A stretch of DNA of 42,874 bases from Lentimicrobium sp. (GCA_024709105.1 JANJXJ010000164.1:1-42874), one strand, 5' to 3'. Positions 1 to 9,135 are shown, counted from the first letter of the stretch. Program-made: numbers and translations. Notes: a model not told the origin generated them from the sequence alone.

Positions 1-141
1 TGGGTCATAGCACGGCTTGGTGGCTGGAAAGGTTATGAAAGCAAACGTCATCCCGGCATAACTACACTTTGGATAGGGTTAAAATATTTTAAGGCCGCTT
101 ATGATGGCTGGCAAGTCCATAGAAATGTGTCCACACGATAG
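1..141 (+). CDS. IS4-like transposase, C-terminal end (partial, runs off left edge)
   Basis: Reading from base 1, 46 codons stay open and end with TAG at 139-141. The peptide starts WVIARLGGWKGYESKRHPG and continues with TTLWIGLKYF and a final VSTR. The ARLGGWKGY...PG..T.W.GL pattern is what I know from the extreme C-terminus of IS4-family (Tn5/IS10-like) DDE transposases; the catalytic residues would lie outside the window. Whether the full gene is intact cannot be judged. I could not identify the right inverted repeat of the element with confidence in the 130 bases that follow. The G-rich stretch 149-177 differs in composition from the flanking AT-rich DNA and may still belong to the element. 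Confidence 0.7.
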   Translation, partial: WVIARLGGWKGYESKRHPGITTLWIGLKYFKAAYDGWQVHRNVSTR

Positions 142-275
142 GCCATCGGCGGGGGGGCTAACACCGAGCTCACCGCCAAGGGCGGTTCGGATGTAATTAC
201 ACCGTTTCATAGGACTTTTGCGACTACCCCAGTAATTTCTGAATTAATCACTTTAATTTTCTTGATTTAACTAAC

Positions 276-317
276 ATGAAAAAGCAGTCAATAGAAAACT
301 AAAGACTGCTTTTTCAT
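276..317. terminator. Strong hairpin, probable bidirectional terminator
   Basis: A perfect 14-bp inverted repeat: ATGAAAAAGCAGTC at 276-289 pairs with GACTGCTTTTTCAT at 304-317 around a 14-nt loop. The A and T runs lie inside the stem, so it could end transcription from either side: the transposase on the plus strand or the LruC gene on the minus strand, whose stop lies about 90 bases away. Nothing else supportable is seen between 142 and 406. Confidence 0.65.
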
Positions 318-406
318 CTGATAAAAATCTCAATACCGGCAAAAGCTTCGGATGAAACATAGCCGGGATAAAAATGCCTGGCCAGAAAGAGTTATTTCAG
401 TAAATG

Positions 407-1888
407 CTAGTAAATTTTTTGAGCATCCCTGTAGCCTGGCTCGTCAGAAAACCAATCAGGAAAACTATTTCCAGAAGAAACAGCCCATGTATTGAATTTC
501 AGGTAAGCTTTATCTATCGCATTCTTTTCAACAGGATGTTCAAAACCTTGTAAAACGTTGATTGCCCAGGGTAGTTTATTAACAGTTTTATAATATTTGT
601 TTTGAGCAGGATTTGAATTGTCATCTCCGGTACCAAAAAGGGATATATCAGCGAGATTGGTAGGCACTCTGTCGGGAAGATGAATTTCACGGCCTCTCTG
701 TTCTGCTAAGAAAATGTAAAAATTAAACTTGTCAGGTGTGAGCTGGTTGATGTTTACAGTTCCTCCGGGAGCAGGTGTTCCATTATTAATAAATGTAACT
801 GTAAGTGTAAGTGTCTGGTATTCAACAAAAGGAGCATTTGGATTGGTATTAACTCCAGTACCGGAACCCTCTTTTGGCATAACGTTAAAGAAATTGTCAA
901 AAACAATTACATTGGCAAATTCCTGTCCGCTTTCCAAGCCTCCCTCATTAAAGACCAGCGTTGAAGTACTGCTTATGTTATTGCCACTTACTGACAATAC
1001 TTTGTCTGTGTCTATTCCATCAAGTTGCAGAGCAAAGCCATTCTTATAACCTGCACCGGAAGCTTTAAGTTTAAACTGTGCGATCAGTTCCACTACATTG
1101 TTACTTGCATTAGTTACTGTATTGATACGGTAATCAACCACAACATCGTTGAAATCATAGTCACCCTTATTTGGCCAAAGGTCTTCAAAGGCCAGTGTAC
1201 CAAAACCATTGGCTGATGGATAAACGCTGTTGTAGGCCCGGTTTGAGTCTGATGGATATGCATCTTCCCCATCAGCAACTCCATCACCATCGGAATCATC
1301 AATATTCATTAAAGGCAAACAGCTGTTTGATGGATCTGAATTATACGTTCCGGGAATAATAATGTCATCAACAAAAGCTCTGCTGTTACCACCCTGCCCT
1401 ATAAAGCTGATTAGAATTTTAAAAGATTCCGGGGAATTGGCTATCTCAGCAGGTAGCGCAAAAGTCAGATTCTGAATGGAGATATTCAGAGGTGTGGGGA
1501 AATTATATGAAGCGAATGTAGTTGTTTCACCCTCTTTGTGTGAAGTAGGAGCATCAGCATCATAGGGTATATAACTCAGAACTATTCCTCTGCTTATTCC
1601 GCTCGAGTTCTCCAGTCTGGCTTTGAGTGTAATATTCCCTGTTCCCGGAAGTATCCATGGGGTTTTTATCCAGCTCGAATTAATAGAAGGATTTGTTAGT
1701 TGATTGGTTCGTCCGCTCCAGTTGCCATTAATCCGGAATTCAAGGTTTGAATAAGAAACACTTCCGAATACCCAGCAATTGCCCTGCTCAATTGCTCTGT
1801 TACCTGATTCGAAATCAAGTGATAATTGAGCCATTGATGGAAAAGTCAGACTCAGCAATATTAAAAGAGAAAGATATATTTTTTTCAT
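407..1888 (-). CDS. LruC domain (DUF4842) surface protein with calcium-binding repeat
   Basis: A 493-residue exported protein with an N-terminal signal peptide (MKKIYLSLLILLSLTFPSMA). Residues about 25-190 form a beta-rich region. A thrombospondin type 3-like acidic segment follows at about 197-215 (DSDGDGVADGEDAYPSD), a typical calcium-binding linker. The rest, from about 225 on, matches the LruC/DUF4842 domain, with its hallmark FEDLWPNKGDYDFNDVVVDY. LruC proteins are common on the surface of Bacteroidota; the molecular role is not established. The gene starts 21 bases after the stop of an upstream lipoprotein gene, so the two are probably co-transcribed. I see no C-terminal T9SS sorting domain; the end (FPDWFSDEPGYRDAQKIY) is typical of LruC family ends. 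Confidence 0.85.
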   Translation of the reverse strand: MKKIYLSLLILLSLTFPSMAQLSLDFESGNRAIEQGNCWVFGSVSYSNLEFRINGNWSGRTNQLTNPSINSSWIKTPWILPGTGNITLKARLENSSGISRGIVLSYIPYDADAPTSHKEGETTTFASYNFPTPLNISIQNLTFALPAEIANSPESFKILISFIGQGGNSRAFVDDIIIPGTYNSDPSNSCLPLMNIDDSDGDGVADGEDAYPSDSNRAYNSVYPSANGFGTLAFEDLWPNKGDYDFNDVVVDYRINTVTNASNNVVELIAQFKLKASGAGYKNGFALQLDGIDTDKVLSVSGNNISSTSTLVFNEGGLESGQEFANVIVFDNFFNVMPKEGSGTGVNTNPNAPFVEYQTLTLTVTFINNGTPAPGGTVNINQLTPDKFNFYIFLAEQRGREIHLPDRVPTNLADISLFGTGDDNSNPAQNKYYKTVNKLPWAINVLQGFEHPVEKNAIDKAYLKFNTWAVSSGNSFPDWFSDEPGYRDAQKIY

Positions 1889-1909
1889 GATTTCAGATGT
1901 TTTTGTTGT

Positions 1910-2308
1910 TTATTCTTCTGTGTCTAAAGGAATGAAAGAGAAGTTTGCTTCACCATTGTTAACTTTTAACTCTTCCTTCAAATCTCCGAAACTCAAAATT
2001 AAGGTATTGAAGTTTGAAGGGATAGTCAGGTTAATGGTAAGATTTTCACTCATAAGGTGCATGCGGTTAAATACAACCGACCCATCAGGAAGGCTGATTT
2101 TCAGGGAAGAACGTATCGGAATAATGGTTGGCAGCCCTTGAATTTTGAGTTTTACTGTGGCTGCTGTATTCCAACTGAAAGAGTCACTGACATTCAATTC
2201 ATCAATAGAAACAGGAACATCAGTTTCGGTGTCTGGTAAATCCAGATCTTTGGCGCAACTGGTAAATAATAAAATACCGGCGAGAAGTAAGAAAAGATTA
2301 TTTTTCAT
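1910..2308 (-). CDS. Small putative lipoprotein, partner of LruC protein
   Basis: Taken from the ATG at 2308, this gives 132 residues starting MKNNLFLLLAGILLFTSCAKD. This is a signal peptide with a lipobox (LFTSC) and a mature N-terminal cysteine followed by AKD. A longer frame from 2350 would add 14 residues before the lysine and spoil the signal peptide, so I prefer the inner start. The mature part is a single small domain of alternating beta-strand-like segments; I do not recognise the family. It lies immediately upstream of the LruC gene on the same strand, so a paired surface function is plausible (inference). The upstream gap 2309-2470 is AT-rich with several short inverted repeats but no clear -7 box. 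Confidence 0.7.
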   Translation of the reverse strand: MKNNLFLLLAGILLFTSCAKDLDLPDTETDVPVSIDELNVSDSFSWNTAATVKLKIQGLPTIIPIRSSLKISLPDGSVVFNRMHLMSENLTINLTIPSNFNTLILSFGDLKEELKVNNGEANFSFIPLDTEE

Positions 2309-2470
2309 TGTTTTTGGTTTTTGTAAACCAATTGTCAACTCATATGCCAAATTAATAAAAAAATCATATTATATTGATTATGTGCTATATACATTCATAT
2401 AGATTATTGCATATAGTCCCTTATTGGGACATTTGTCCGAAATCTGCAACGATTTCTTGTCAAAAAGTGG

Positions 2471-4129
2471 TTAAAACTGAAAATAAATAAATGGCTGAAA
2501 ACTTGCAGAATAAGCCTGATAACATATTATCCCCGTTAAGACTGACAGAACCACTTTAGTAACTATATGACTTTCTGCAAAATAACGTTCAATAGCCACC
2601 TTGGTCCTTACGGGTAACCAATGCGTAAGATATCCCAGAAACATTACTATAAAAACGGTTTTATATTTAACGATTACATTCCAGGCTGTATCCCAGCCCA
2701 TATTGGTTGCAACCTGATTGAACCAGGCATTAATCTGTTCCATGCTTTCGCCTCTGAAATAGATACGGGTAAATGTAATAAATGTAAACGTGAGGAGTAT
2801 TTTCCAGAAAACGGAAAAACGGTTGTCGTATTTTTCCCAGGGGCTGATGCGGCGCCAGTATTTATATACGAGTATCCCCAACCCATTCAGCCCGCCCCAG
2901 ATCACAAATTTCCAGGATGCTCCATGCCAGAGTCCACCAATAAGCATGGTAAGCATAATGTTGATGTTGGTGAACAAATGTTTTCTGAAAACAGGAAATA
3001 CGAGTGCGAGAAATACAATCAGCAGAACAGAGCCTGTTGCAAGCAAGCCGGTTTTAACATCACCTATGGCAATTAATACACCGGTTAGCAAGAGAATTGT
3101 TATGATTGCAGAGCCATAAGAAACCCTTTTGTTCCCACCGAGCGGAATATACAGGTAGTCTTTTAAAAATGAGGATAGTGAAATGTGCCACCTGCGCCAG
3201 AAGTCGCTTGTGTTCAATGCTTTGTAAGGTGAATTAAAGTTCTGCGGAAGTTTAAAGCCCATGAGCAGCGCCAGCCCTATGGCAATATCGGTGTACCCGG
3301 AAAAGTCACCGTAAATCTGTAATGAATAACCTATCATAGCCATAACATTTGTGAAGCCCGAAAACATAGCAGGGGCATCAAAAACCTTGTCCATAAAATG
3401 CATGGCAATATAGTCGGCAAATATCATTTTCTTTATCATTCCTTTAAGAATGAGGAATAGTCCTGAATCAAAATCCTGCTTGCTGATATTTGTAGCCCGG
3501 TTGATTTGTGGGATAAACTCACCAGCTCTTACAATTGGCCCGGCCACCAACTGCGGAAAGAAGGTAACAAAAAGCCCGAAGTCAGCTGCTGAATCTATGG
3601 GTTTAAGCTTATTTCTGTAAATATCAACACAGTAGGTTAATGCCTGAAAAGTGAAAAATGAAATACCTATGGGAAGAACAATCTTATCAACTGTAAAATA
3701 GTTGGCACTTGCCAGCTGGTTTCCCCAGCTTGCCAGCCAGTGCGACACCTGCCATTGTGTACCCAATAAGTGATTGACCGAGTCGGTGAAGAAATAAGCG
3801 TATTTAAAATAACTCAGCACAAAAAGGTTGATACCCACACTTAAGGATACAAGCAGGAGCTTGATTACTTTAATATTTGACCTGTAAATTCCGGCACCGA
3901 GATAAAAATTACTGAGGGTTGTAAAAATCAGCAACCCCACAAACATTCCACTGGTTTTATAATAAAAGAACAATGAAATAATCAGCAGATAAAAATTCCG
4001 GATTTTAATTTTACGGTAAATCAGCGCAAAAACAAGGTAGATAATGGCAAAGAAAATCCAGAACGAAGCCTGAGTAAATATCAGGGGAAACGCTTCGGAA
4101 AAAGTAAATATTTCCCTGAGCCGGTTCAT
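2471..4129 (-). CDS. MBOAT family O-acyltransferase (AlgI/DltB-like)
   Basis: A 552-residue polytopic membrane protein with about 11-13 hydrophobic segments. The MBOAT signature is clear: TSDFWRRWHISLSSFLKDY followed by IPLGGN, and later LIGGLWHGASW, whose His402 corresponds to the invariant catalytic histidine of the family. Known members (AlgI, PatA, DltB) move acyl groups across the membrane for transfer to exported glycans or teichoic acids. Its ATG overlaps the stop of the preceding SGNH gene in ATGA form, which implies translational coupling. With two SGNH proteins encoded just upstream, it is predicted to supply acetyl groups for O-acetylation of a surface polysaccharide. The substrate is unknown. 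Confidence 0.92.
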   Translation of the reverse strand: MNRLREIFTFSEAFPLIFTQASFWIFFAIIYLVFALIYRKIKIRNFYLLIISLFFYYKTSGMFVGLLIFTTLSNFYLGAGIYRSNIKVIKLLLVSLSVGINLFVLSYFKYAYFFTDSVNHLLGTQWQVSHWLASWGNQLASANYFTVDKIVLPIGISFFTFQALTYCVDIYRNKLKPIDSAADFGLFVTFFPQLVAGPIVRAGEFIPQINRATNISKQDFDSGLFLILKGMIKKMIFADYIAMHFMDKVFDAPAMFSGFTNVMAMIGYSLQIYGDFSGYTDIAIGLALLMGFKLPQNFNSPYKALNTSDFWRRWHISLSSFLKDYLYIPLGGNKRVSYGSAIITILLLTGVLIAIGDVKTGLLATGSVLLIVFLALVFPVFRKHLFTNINIMLTMLIGGLWHGASWKFVIWGGLNGLGILVYKYWRRISPWEKYDNRFSVFWKILLTFTFITFTRIYFRGESMEQINAWFNQVATNMGWDTAWNVIVKYKTVFIVMFLGYLTHWLPVRTKVAIERYFAESHIVTKVVLSVLTGIICYQAYSASFQPFIYFQF

Positions 4130-5415
4130 GGTTTGCCAGTTAATTTGTTAAGAATTGTACCAGGTTCATATCCAAAGGCTATTTCCCACTTAGATGCCAG
4201 TGCTGTTAAAAGTAAATCAGCTTTAATGCTGTAGCCTAAAGGTGTAAAATGAATTCGGTCGCGGGGCATCAGTTTGTTGTTATACCAGCGCTGCGATGAG
4301 CCCAAACCACCCATTATGGCATAAAAATCCCAGACAGCAGCGTTGTATTCTGCTGCAAGTTTATGAATTATTTCCTGCTGTACGACAGTATTTCTATTGG
4401 GGTGCTTTCGCCTGTAATATGAGTCGTTGGGAACAGTTAATAAAAGAGCACATTCAGGATTGATTTTCAATACCGAATCGAGCAATGACTTATAGTACTC
4501 TCTGTATTTATCGGCCTTAAAATCTGTTGTATATGCATCGTTGGTGCCAATAGAAACAATAAAAAGATCAGGTTTATACAATGACAATTGCTTATAAAAT
4601 AATCCGCAGCGGGCAAATGATTCAAAACTTGCTCCATTTACTCCAATGGATGTATATTGCACACCTGGCATTGAATTTTGCAACTCAATTCCCATAAGGT
4701 TAAAACCACGATCTACAATGCTGTCGGAATAGCTGATAATCAGGCTTGCTGTTTGCATGGTGTCAGATAGTACATACTCTCTTATTGCAAAATCGCTGAG
4801 AACAGTATCTGATGTAATTCTCACCAGGCTATCTGTCAACCTCACACAATATGCAGAGGGATCAGCATCGGTAAACAACCTGATTTTGTCAAAGTAATAA
4901 GGTTTAAGGACATTGTTTTTGTGGTTGGCTTTGATAACCAGCGTATCAGAATCTGCAATCAGTGTAACATTTATCCCGGTTAACCCCCAGGTTGCGCTAT
5001 CACTTTTGACTGCAGACCTGTATCGTTGCCATTTTTCCTTGTTTCCTGAAACAGAATAATTGCCCGGATTATTGGTTCCCGCCAGCCTGTAAGGGAAAAT
5101 CAGTCCACGCGGAGATTCGTTGAAAGGGCTGTTGTTTCTGAGATATTCCCTGATTTTATTGGAATAGGCATCGGCCTGAATGTGCGACCCGCCAATGTGA
5201 ATGATTTGCAGACTGTTTTGTTTCCCTTTGTAAATACTGTCAAGGCTGACCAGGAATTTATTGAAATTCGCCGAAGAATCGGCGTATTGCAATACATTGT
5301 ACTCTTCTTTAATCAAATGACCCAGACTGGGCCTGATGCTGTCGAGCAGATATTTCTGAGCAAGAAGTTCCTGTGAAAATAAAAAGGTAAAAAGGATTAT
5401 TATTCTGATTTTCAT
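4126..5415 (-). CDS. SGNH/GDSL-type exported esterase or acetyltransferase (second of two)
   Basis: A 429-residue protein with a signal peptide (MKIRIIILFTFLFSQELLAQ). SGNH blocks are visible: block I IIHIGGSHIQAD with the nucleophile at Ser77, a block II glycine in SIGVNGASF, block III VSIGTNDAY with its Asn, and block V DRIHFTPLG with Asp386 and His389. All four hallmark residues are present, so activity is expected. It overlaps both neighbours by ATGA junctions, in an SGNH-SGNH-MBOAT operon. By analogy with AlgJ/AlgX and PatB it probably completes periplasmic O-acetyl transfer, or removes acetyl groups; which of the two cannot be decided from the sequence. Block I carries GGSH where the classic motif is GDS, a common variant. 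Confidence 0.85.
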   Translation of the reverse strand: MKIRIIILFTFLFSQELLAQKYLLDSIRPSLGHLIKEEYNVLQYADSSANFNKFLVSLDSIYKGKQNSLQIIHIGGSHIQADAYSNKIREYLRNNSPFNESPRGLIFPYRLAGTNNPGNYSVSGNKEKWQRYRSAVKSDSATWGLTGINVTLIADSDTLVIKANHKNNVLKPYYFDKIRLFTDADPSAYCVRLTDSLVRITSDTVLSDFAIREYVLSDTMQTASLIISYSDSIVDRGFNLMGIELQNSMPGVQYTSIGVNGASFESFARCGLFYKQLSLYKPDLFIVSIGTNDAYTTDFKADKYREYYKSLLDSVLKINPECALLLTVPNDSYYRRKHPNRNTVVQQEIIHKLAAEYNAAVWDFYAIMGGLGSSQRWYNNKLMPRDRIHFTPLGYSIKADLLLTALASKWEIAFGYEPGTILNKLTGKP

Positions 5416-6854
5416 TTTTTTAGGTCAAGATAAAATGCAGTAAAGAATAGTTCAGAAATAATTCGGGTTCCTTTTGGCGAGAAGTGAGTATAATCATTGG
5501 CTGCCAGACCTTGTTCTACCCAATAAGCCATGGAATTTTCGCCTCCCATGGCTTCATACATACTCCAGTAAGCCCAACCGTTTGACAAACATGTGTTTTT
5601 CAGTTGACGGTCAAGATAGGGCAGGAGAGGGTAGGTTGCCATGCTTCCGTTCATCATGGTACTCATATCCGACGGTCCGATAAAAATTACTTTGGCACCC
5701 GGAATTTGCCTCAAAACCCATTTTATATTTCCTGAAAGGTATCGGGCATAATTGTCAATGGCAGCAGAATCTTTTACATATGGAACTGTATTCCCACCAT
5801 ACTGAAAAATTACTATTTCGGGATTCAATCTGGCAGCCATAGCTCTGAACGACTGAGGGTTAATTGAGTTAAATACTGTTCCTGAAGCACCACGCATGGC
5901 GATATTATCAAGACTAATCCCTGAATTTCCATCAAGGGTTATTCCATAAAAATCAGGACTTACCCTGCTTTCCAGTTCAATTTTAATTTCGTCGGGCGTG
6001 GTGTTGGTAAGAATTTCAAAGCAATGGTAAGCTTTATCGGCAATTAACCGGTTTTCAGTGACAGGTCCCTGCCCGGTAGATACGGTTATTTTTACCGGAT
6101 AGGCTGCATTTCCATAATGAAGTCCGATTTTATTAAAACGGCGCAGATTTCCATAAGCGCTTTTGGAGGGGCGAATTATAATTTCGGCTTTTACCCAGGC
6201 CAGAGAATCATACATAACGCTATCTACCTGATAGTGATCAAAGGCCGTAAATCTTGACAATGAGGCATACAAGCCGTAATTTTTATCGTGTGTTTTTGCT
6301 TGTGTGGGATCAAAAGCTGCATATCTCAGCCAATGGTCGCTCACAATTATCTCGGCAGCCATTTGATGATACACCTGCCGTATGGGTAAAAACCCTGGTC
6401 CGCTGCCACCATATACCGATTGAAGCCTGTTTCGCAGATAACCGGAGATTCTGTCGCCTTCAAGCTGTGAATCGCCATAGTGTAAAATTCTGCATCTGCC
6501 TGAAGAGAGTAAACCTGCAATTTCGCTTTTTAATTGTGGATTATTCGAAGGATATGAAATCCTTTCGAGATTTAAGGTATCAATTTTCGAAAAATCGGGG
6601 ATGGATTTGGCCAGCAACGGCTCCGGCACACCTGTATCCAGAAGCATGATTACGCTGTCGGCCTTGAGGTTTTCAATCTTTTTCCCGGCATCTAAAAAGG
6701 CATCTATGGTTGGATATTTTATCAGTAGTTTTTCAGTGCCAAAGCCCTGTTCTTTCCTCATTCCCGGAAGCTCAACCGATCTGCTCAGCAATGTTACCAG
6801 CAACAATGCCCCGAGAACAGAAAATACAAACAAACTTATCTTCAGGGGCTTCAT
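5412..6854 (-). CDS. Membrane-anchored SGNH-family hydrolase/acetyltransferase (first of two)
   Basis: A 480-residue protein with an uncleaved-looking N-terminal hydrophobic segment (about residues 6-24) and a periplasmic body. After a linker of about 100 residues the SGNH domain begins with ILHYGDSQLEGDR (nucleophile Ser129). It continues with a block II glycine in AMRGASG, block III FQYGGNTVPY, and block V DYTHFSPKG with Asp454 and His457. It is the first gene of the three-gene operon and overlaps the next gene in ATGA form. Two non-identical SGNH proteins served by one MBOAT recalls alginate acetylation, where AlgJ and AlgX both carry SGNH-type domains. The assignment to glycan O-acetylation is inferred from context. 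Confidence 0.83.
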   Translation of the reverse strand: MKPLKISLFVFSVLGALLLVTLLSRSVELPGMRKEQGFGTEKLLIKYPTIDAFLDAGKKIENLKADSVIMLLDTGVPEPLLAKSIPDFSKIDTLNLERISYPSNNPQLKSEIAGLLSSGRCRILHYGDSQLEGDRISGYLRNRLQSVYGGSGPGFLPIRQVYHQMAAEIIVSDHWLRYAAFDPTQAKTHDKNYGLYASLSRFTAFDHYQVDSVMYDSLAWVKAEIIIRPSKSAYGNLRRFNKIGLHYGNAAYPVKITVSTGQGPVTENRLIADKAYHCFEILTNTTPDEIKIELESRVSPDFYGITLDGNSGISLDNIAMRGASGTVFNSINPQSFRAMAARLNPEIVIFQYGGNTVPYVKDSAAIDNYARYLSGNIKWVLRQIPGAKVIFIGPSDMSTMMNGSMATYPLLPYLDRQLKNTCLSNGWAYWSMYEAMGGENSMAYWVEQGLAANDYTHFSPKGTRIISELFFTAFYLDLKK

Positions 6855-6935
6855 TATTTGAGATTACTTTTGAAACGGTTTATTTGAATTTAAGCAAAAC
6901 AACGCTTTTTTGTTGAGATTCAGAGCTGGTTTTTT

Positions 6936-7433
6936 TCAGTCGTAAAGACATAAAAACTCTCTTGTATTTCCGCAAAAATCAAGAAATTTGACAAAATCCT
7001 GATATTCAACAACAAGAGAAGCGGTATTGTCATTAGGATGAAAACTGATCCGGGGATTCTGGCTTAAATTCTCATCTAAAAACAGATGAACGTGTTTGCC
7101 GGTATCATGTATGAGTCCAAACGGAGAGACTGAACCTGGCTTTAAACCAAGATATTTTCCCATTCGCTCTTCTGATGCGAAACTGAGTTTACCTTGTTTC
7201 AATCGCTTCTCCAGGTCGTGAATTGCCAGTGACTGCCTGTGGTCGAATATCACCAGGTAATGCCTGTTGCCTTTGTGATTTCTGAAGAAAAGATTTTTGC
7301 AGTGAGTTGTGTTTTCAATATCTTTCCAATACTGAACAGCCAGCTCAATGGTGGGTGCCGGCGGATGTTCATGATATTCAAAACTTATACCCAGCTGGTC
7401 AAGTATTTGATAAAGCAACGGATCGCCATTCAT
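6936..7433 (-). CDS. prdX: Prolyl-tRNA deacylase, YbaK/ProX family
   Basis: A 165-residue stand-alone editing domain of the YbaK/EbsC superfamily, resembling ProX/PrdX, which hydrolyses mischarged Ala-tRNA(Pro). Visible family features are the N-terminal EYHEHPPAPTIELA segment, KNLFFRNHKGNRHYLVIFDH and the LGLKPGSVSPFGL loop that shapes the active site. Its length is normal for the stand-alone enzyme. It starts 21 bases downstream of the gltX stop on the same strand, so it is probably co-transcribed with glutamyl-tRNA synthetase. This is functionally coherent as a translation-fidelity pair, although the tRNA substrates differ. Confidence 0.87.
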   Translation of the reverse strand: MNGDPLLYQILDQLGISFEYHEHPPAPTIELAVQYWKDIENTTHCKNLFFRNHKGNRHYLVIFDHRQSLAIHDLEKRLKQGKLSFASEERMGKYLGLKPGSVSPFGLIHDTGKHVHLFLDENLSQNPRISFHPNDNTASLVVEYQDFVKFLDFCGNTREFLCLYD

Positions 7434-7454
7434 AACTCGTGCAACAAAATCAGA

Positions 7455-8984
7455 TTATATAGCCAGATTATCAAGTGATTGAATGGCCTTTTCAATTCTG
7501 CGCAGGGTTTCAGTTTTTCCCAGCAAGGCAATTATTGCTGCCACACCCGGGCCAAAACTTCCGCCAACCAGCACCAAACGCAGTGTATTCATCACCTGGC
7601 CCATGCCCAACTCATTGTCGTGAATAAATGCTTTGACAATAGTTTCAACCGACTCTGCCGAGAAATCAGCAGCGGCATCCAACACAGCAGCCAATTGCCT
7701 TAAAAGGGCCGGGGTTTCAGGTTTCCAGAACTTCTGTACTACTTTTTCGTCGTATGATTCCGGCTCAGTAAAGAAAAACCATGACTGATTCCATAAATCG
7801 GGCAATAAAACAACCCGCTCACGGGTAATGCGGCATACCTCAGAAGCATAGGATTTATCGGCAGAAATTCCCTTTTCTTTCAGAATGTCAATCAGGTGTG
7901 TTGACAGATTTTCATCCGTTAATTCCTTAATATAGTGATGATTGAACCATTTGGCCTTTTCAGGATCAAATTTTGATCCCGATTTTCCAACTCTTTCTAT
8001 TGAAAAGGCATCAACCAGTTGTTCCATACTGAATATTTCCTGTTCGGTGCCGGGATTCCAACCTAAAAAAGCCAGCATATTAATAAAAGCTTCAGGCAGG
8101 TAACCCGATTCCCGATAACCCGATGATACCTCGTTGCTGAAAGGATCTGTCCATCTGAGCGGGAATACCGGAAAACCAAGTCTGTCACCATCTCGTTTGC
8201 TTAACTTCCCATTTCCATCAGGTTTAAGCAACAGCGGAAGATGCGCAAACTGAGGAGCTTCCCAACCCAGATATCTGTACAACAGCACATGCAAGGGTGC
8301 TGAAGGAAGCCACTCTTCACCACGGATCACATGGGTTATTTCCATGAGATGATCATCCACAATATTGGCCAAATGATAAGTCGGCATTCCATCAGACTTA
8401 AACAATACCTTATCATCAAGCCTTGATGAGTGTACCTTTACTTCACCGCGTATAATATCATCTACCTGAATTTCTTCATTTTCAGGAATCAGTATCCTGA
8501 TAACAAAAGGTTCTCCTGAATTAAGTCTTTTTTCGGTTTCCTCCTTGCTCAAAGTCAGGGAGTTGACCATTTCGCCCCGGGTAAAGGCATCGTATTGAGG
8601 AGTGGCCACTCCACGTGCTTTCAGGCGTTCGCGCATGGCCTCAAGTTCTTCGGGAGTATCGAATGCATAATATGCTTTCCCAGTATTGATAAGCACATCG
8701 GCAAATTCACGGTAAAGTTCCTTGCGTTCACTCTGGCGGTATGGTGAGTGGGGTCCACCTACACCAACTCCCTCGTCATAGGCAATGCCACACCATTTCA
8801 ATGATTCAATAATGTAATCTTCGGCACCCGGCACATAGCGCGTCTGGTCAGTATCTTCAATGCGAAGAAGAAATTTTCCGCCGTGTTTTCTGGCAAACAA
8901 ATAGTTATACAAGGCAGTACGAACACCGCCAATATGCAGCGGGCCGGTTGGGCTGGGGGCAAATCTTACTCTTACTTCGTTCAT
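7455..8984 (-). CDS. gltX: Glutamyl-tRNA synthetase
   Basis: A 509-residue class I aminoacyl-tRNA synthetase that charges tRNA(Glu). The HIGH signature is in RFAPSPTGPLHIGGVRTALYN at the N-terminus, and the KMSKS-type loop reads KLSKRDGDRLG near residue 265. The C-terminal half is the helical anticodon-binding region. Length is normal. I use the ATG at 8984; the TTG one codon upstream (8987) is a less likely start. A TAnnTTTG box lies 22 bases upstream of the start. prdX follows downstream in the same orientation. Confidence 0.97.
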   Translation of the reverse strand: MNEVRVRFAPSPTGPLHIGGVRTALYNYLFARKHGGKFLLRIEDTDQTRYVPGAEDYIIESLKWCGIAYDEGVGVGGPHSPYRQSERKELYREFADVLINTGKAYYAFDTPEELEAMRERLKARGVATPQYDAFTRGEMVNSLTLSKEETEKRLNSGEPFVIRILIPENEEIQVDDIIRGEVKVHSSRLDDKVLFKSDGMPTYHLANIVDDHLMEITHVIRGEEWLPSAPLHVLLYRYLGWEAPQFAHLPLLLKPDGNGKLSKRDGDRLGFPVFPLRWTDPFSNEVSSGYRESGYLPEAFINMLAFLGWNPGTEQEIFSMEQLVDAFSIERVGKSGSKFDPEKAKWFNHHYIKELTDENLSTHLIDILKEKGISADKSYASEVCRITRERVVLLPDLWNQSWFFFTEPESYDEKVVQKFWKPETPALLRQLAAVLDAAADFSAESVETIVKAFIHDNELGMGQVMNTLRLVLVGGSFGPGVAAIIALLGKTETLRRIEKAIQSLDNLAI

Positions 8985-9005
8985 CAATGTAACAATTTAA
9001 CCCTG

Positions 9006-9013
9006 CAAAGATA
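9006..9013 (-). promoter_or_regulatory. -7 box for gltX
   Basis: On the minus strand the bases read TATCTTTG, a match to the Bacteroidota -7 consensus TAnnTTTG, 22 bases before the gltX ATG. At the usual distance upstream there is CTG (9034-9036) rather than TTG, so only the -7 element is convincing. Confidence 0.45.
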
Positions 9014-9135
9014 GGAAAAGCGCTTCATTATGACAGAAGTGAGCTGAATATAACATTTGTTTAATGACCGGGCTGAGTTTACACTTGTGCAGAAAAGCAA
9101 ACTAAAAGAATTTATCGTTTTGGCATCCATTTCAA

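Noticed and set aside
2416-2438. GTCCC-TTATT-GGGAC and overlapping GGAC-ATTT-GTCC as terminator of the MBOAT operon
   Set aside because: Stems are only 4-5 bp, mutually exclusive, and lack a T-run on the minus strand.
2621-3076. 151-codon plus-strand open frame opposite the MBOAT gene
   Set aside because: Composition and lack of any recognisable domain mark it as a shadow of the clearly coding minus strand.
8612-8617. CACGTG core inside gltX as a further parS
   Set aside because: Flanks read CACT and CTTTC; neither half matches TGTTy/rAACA.
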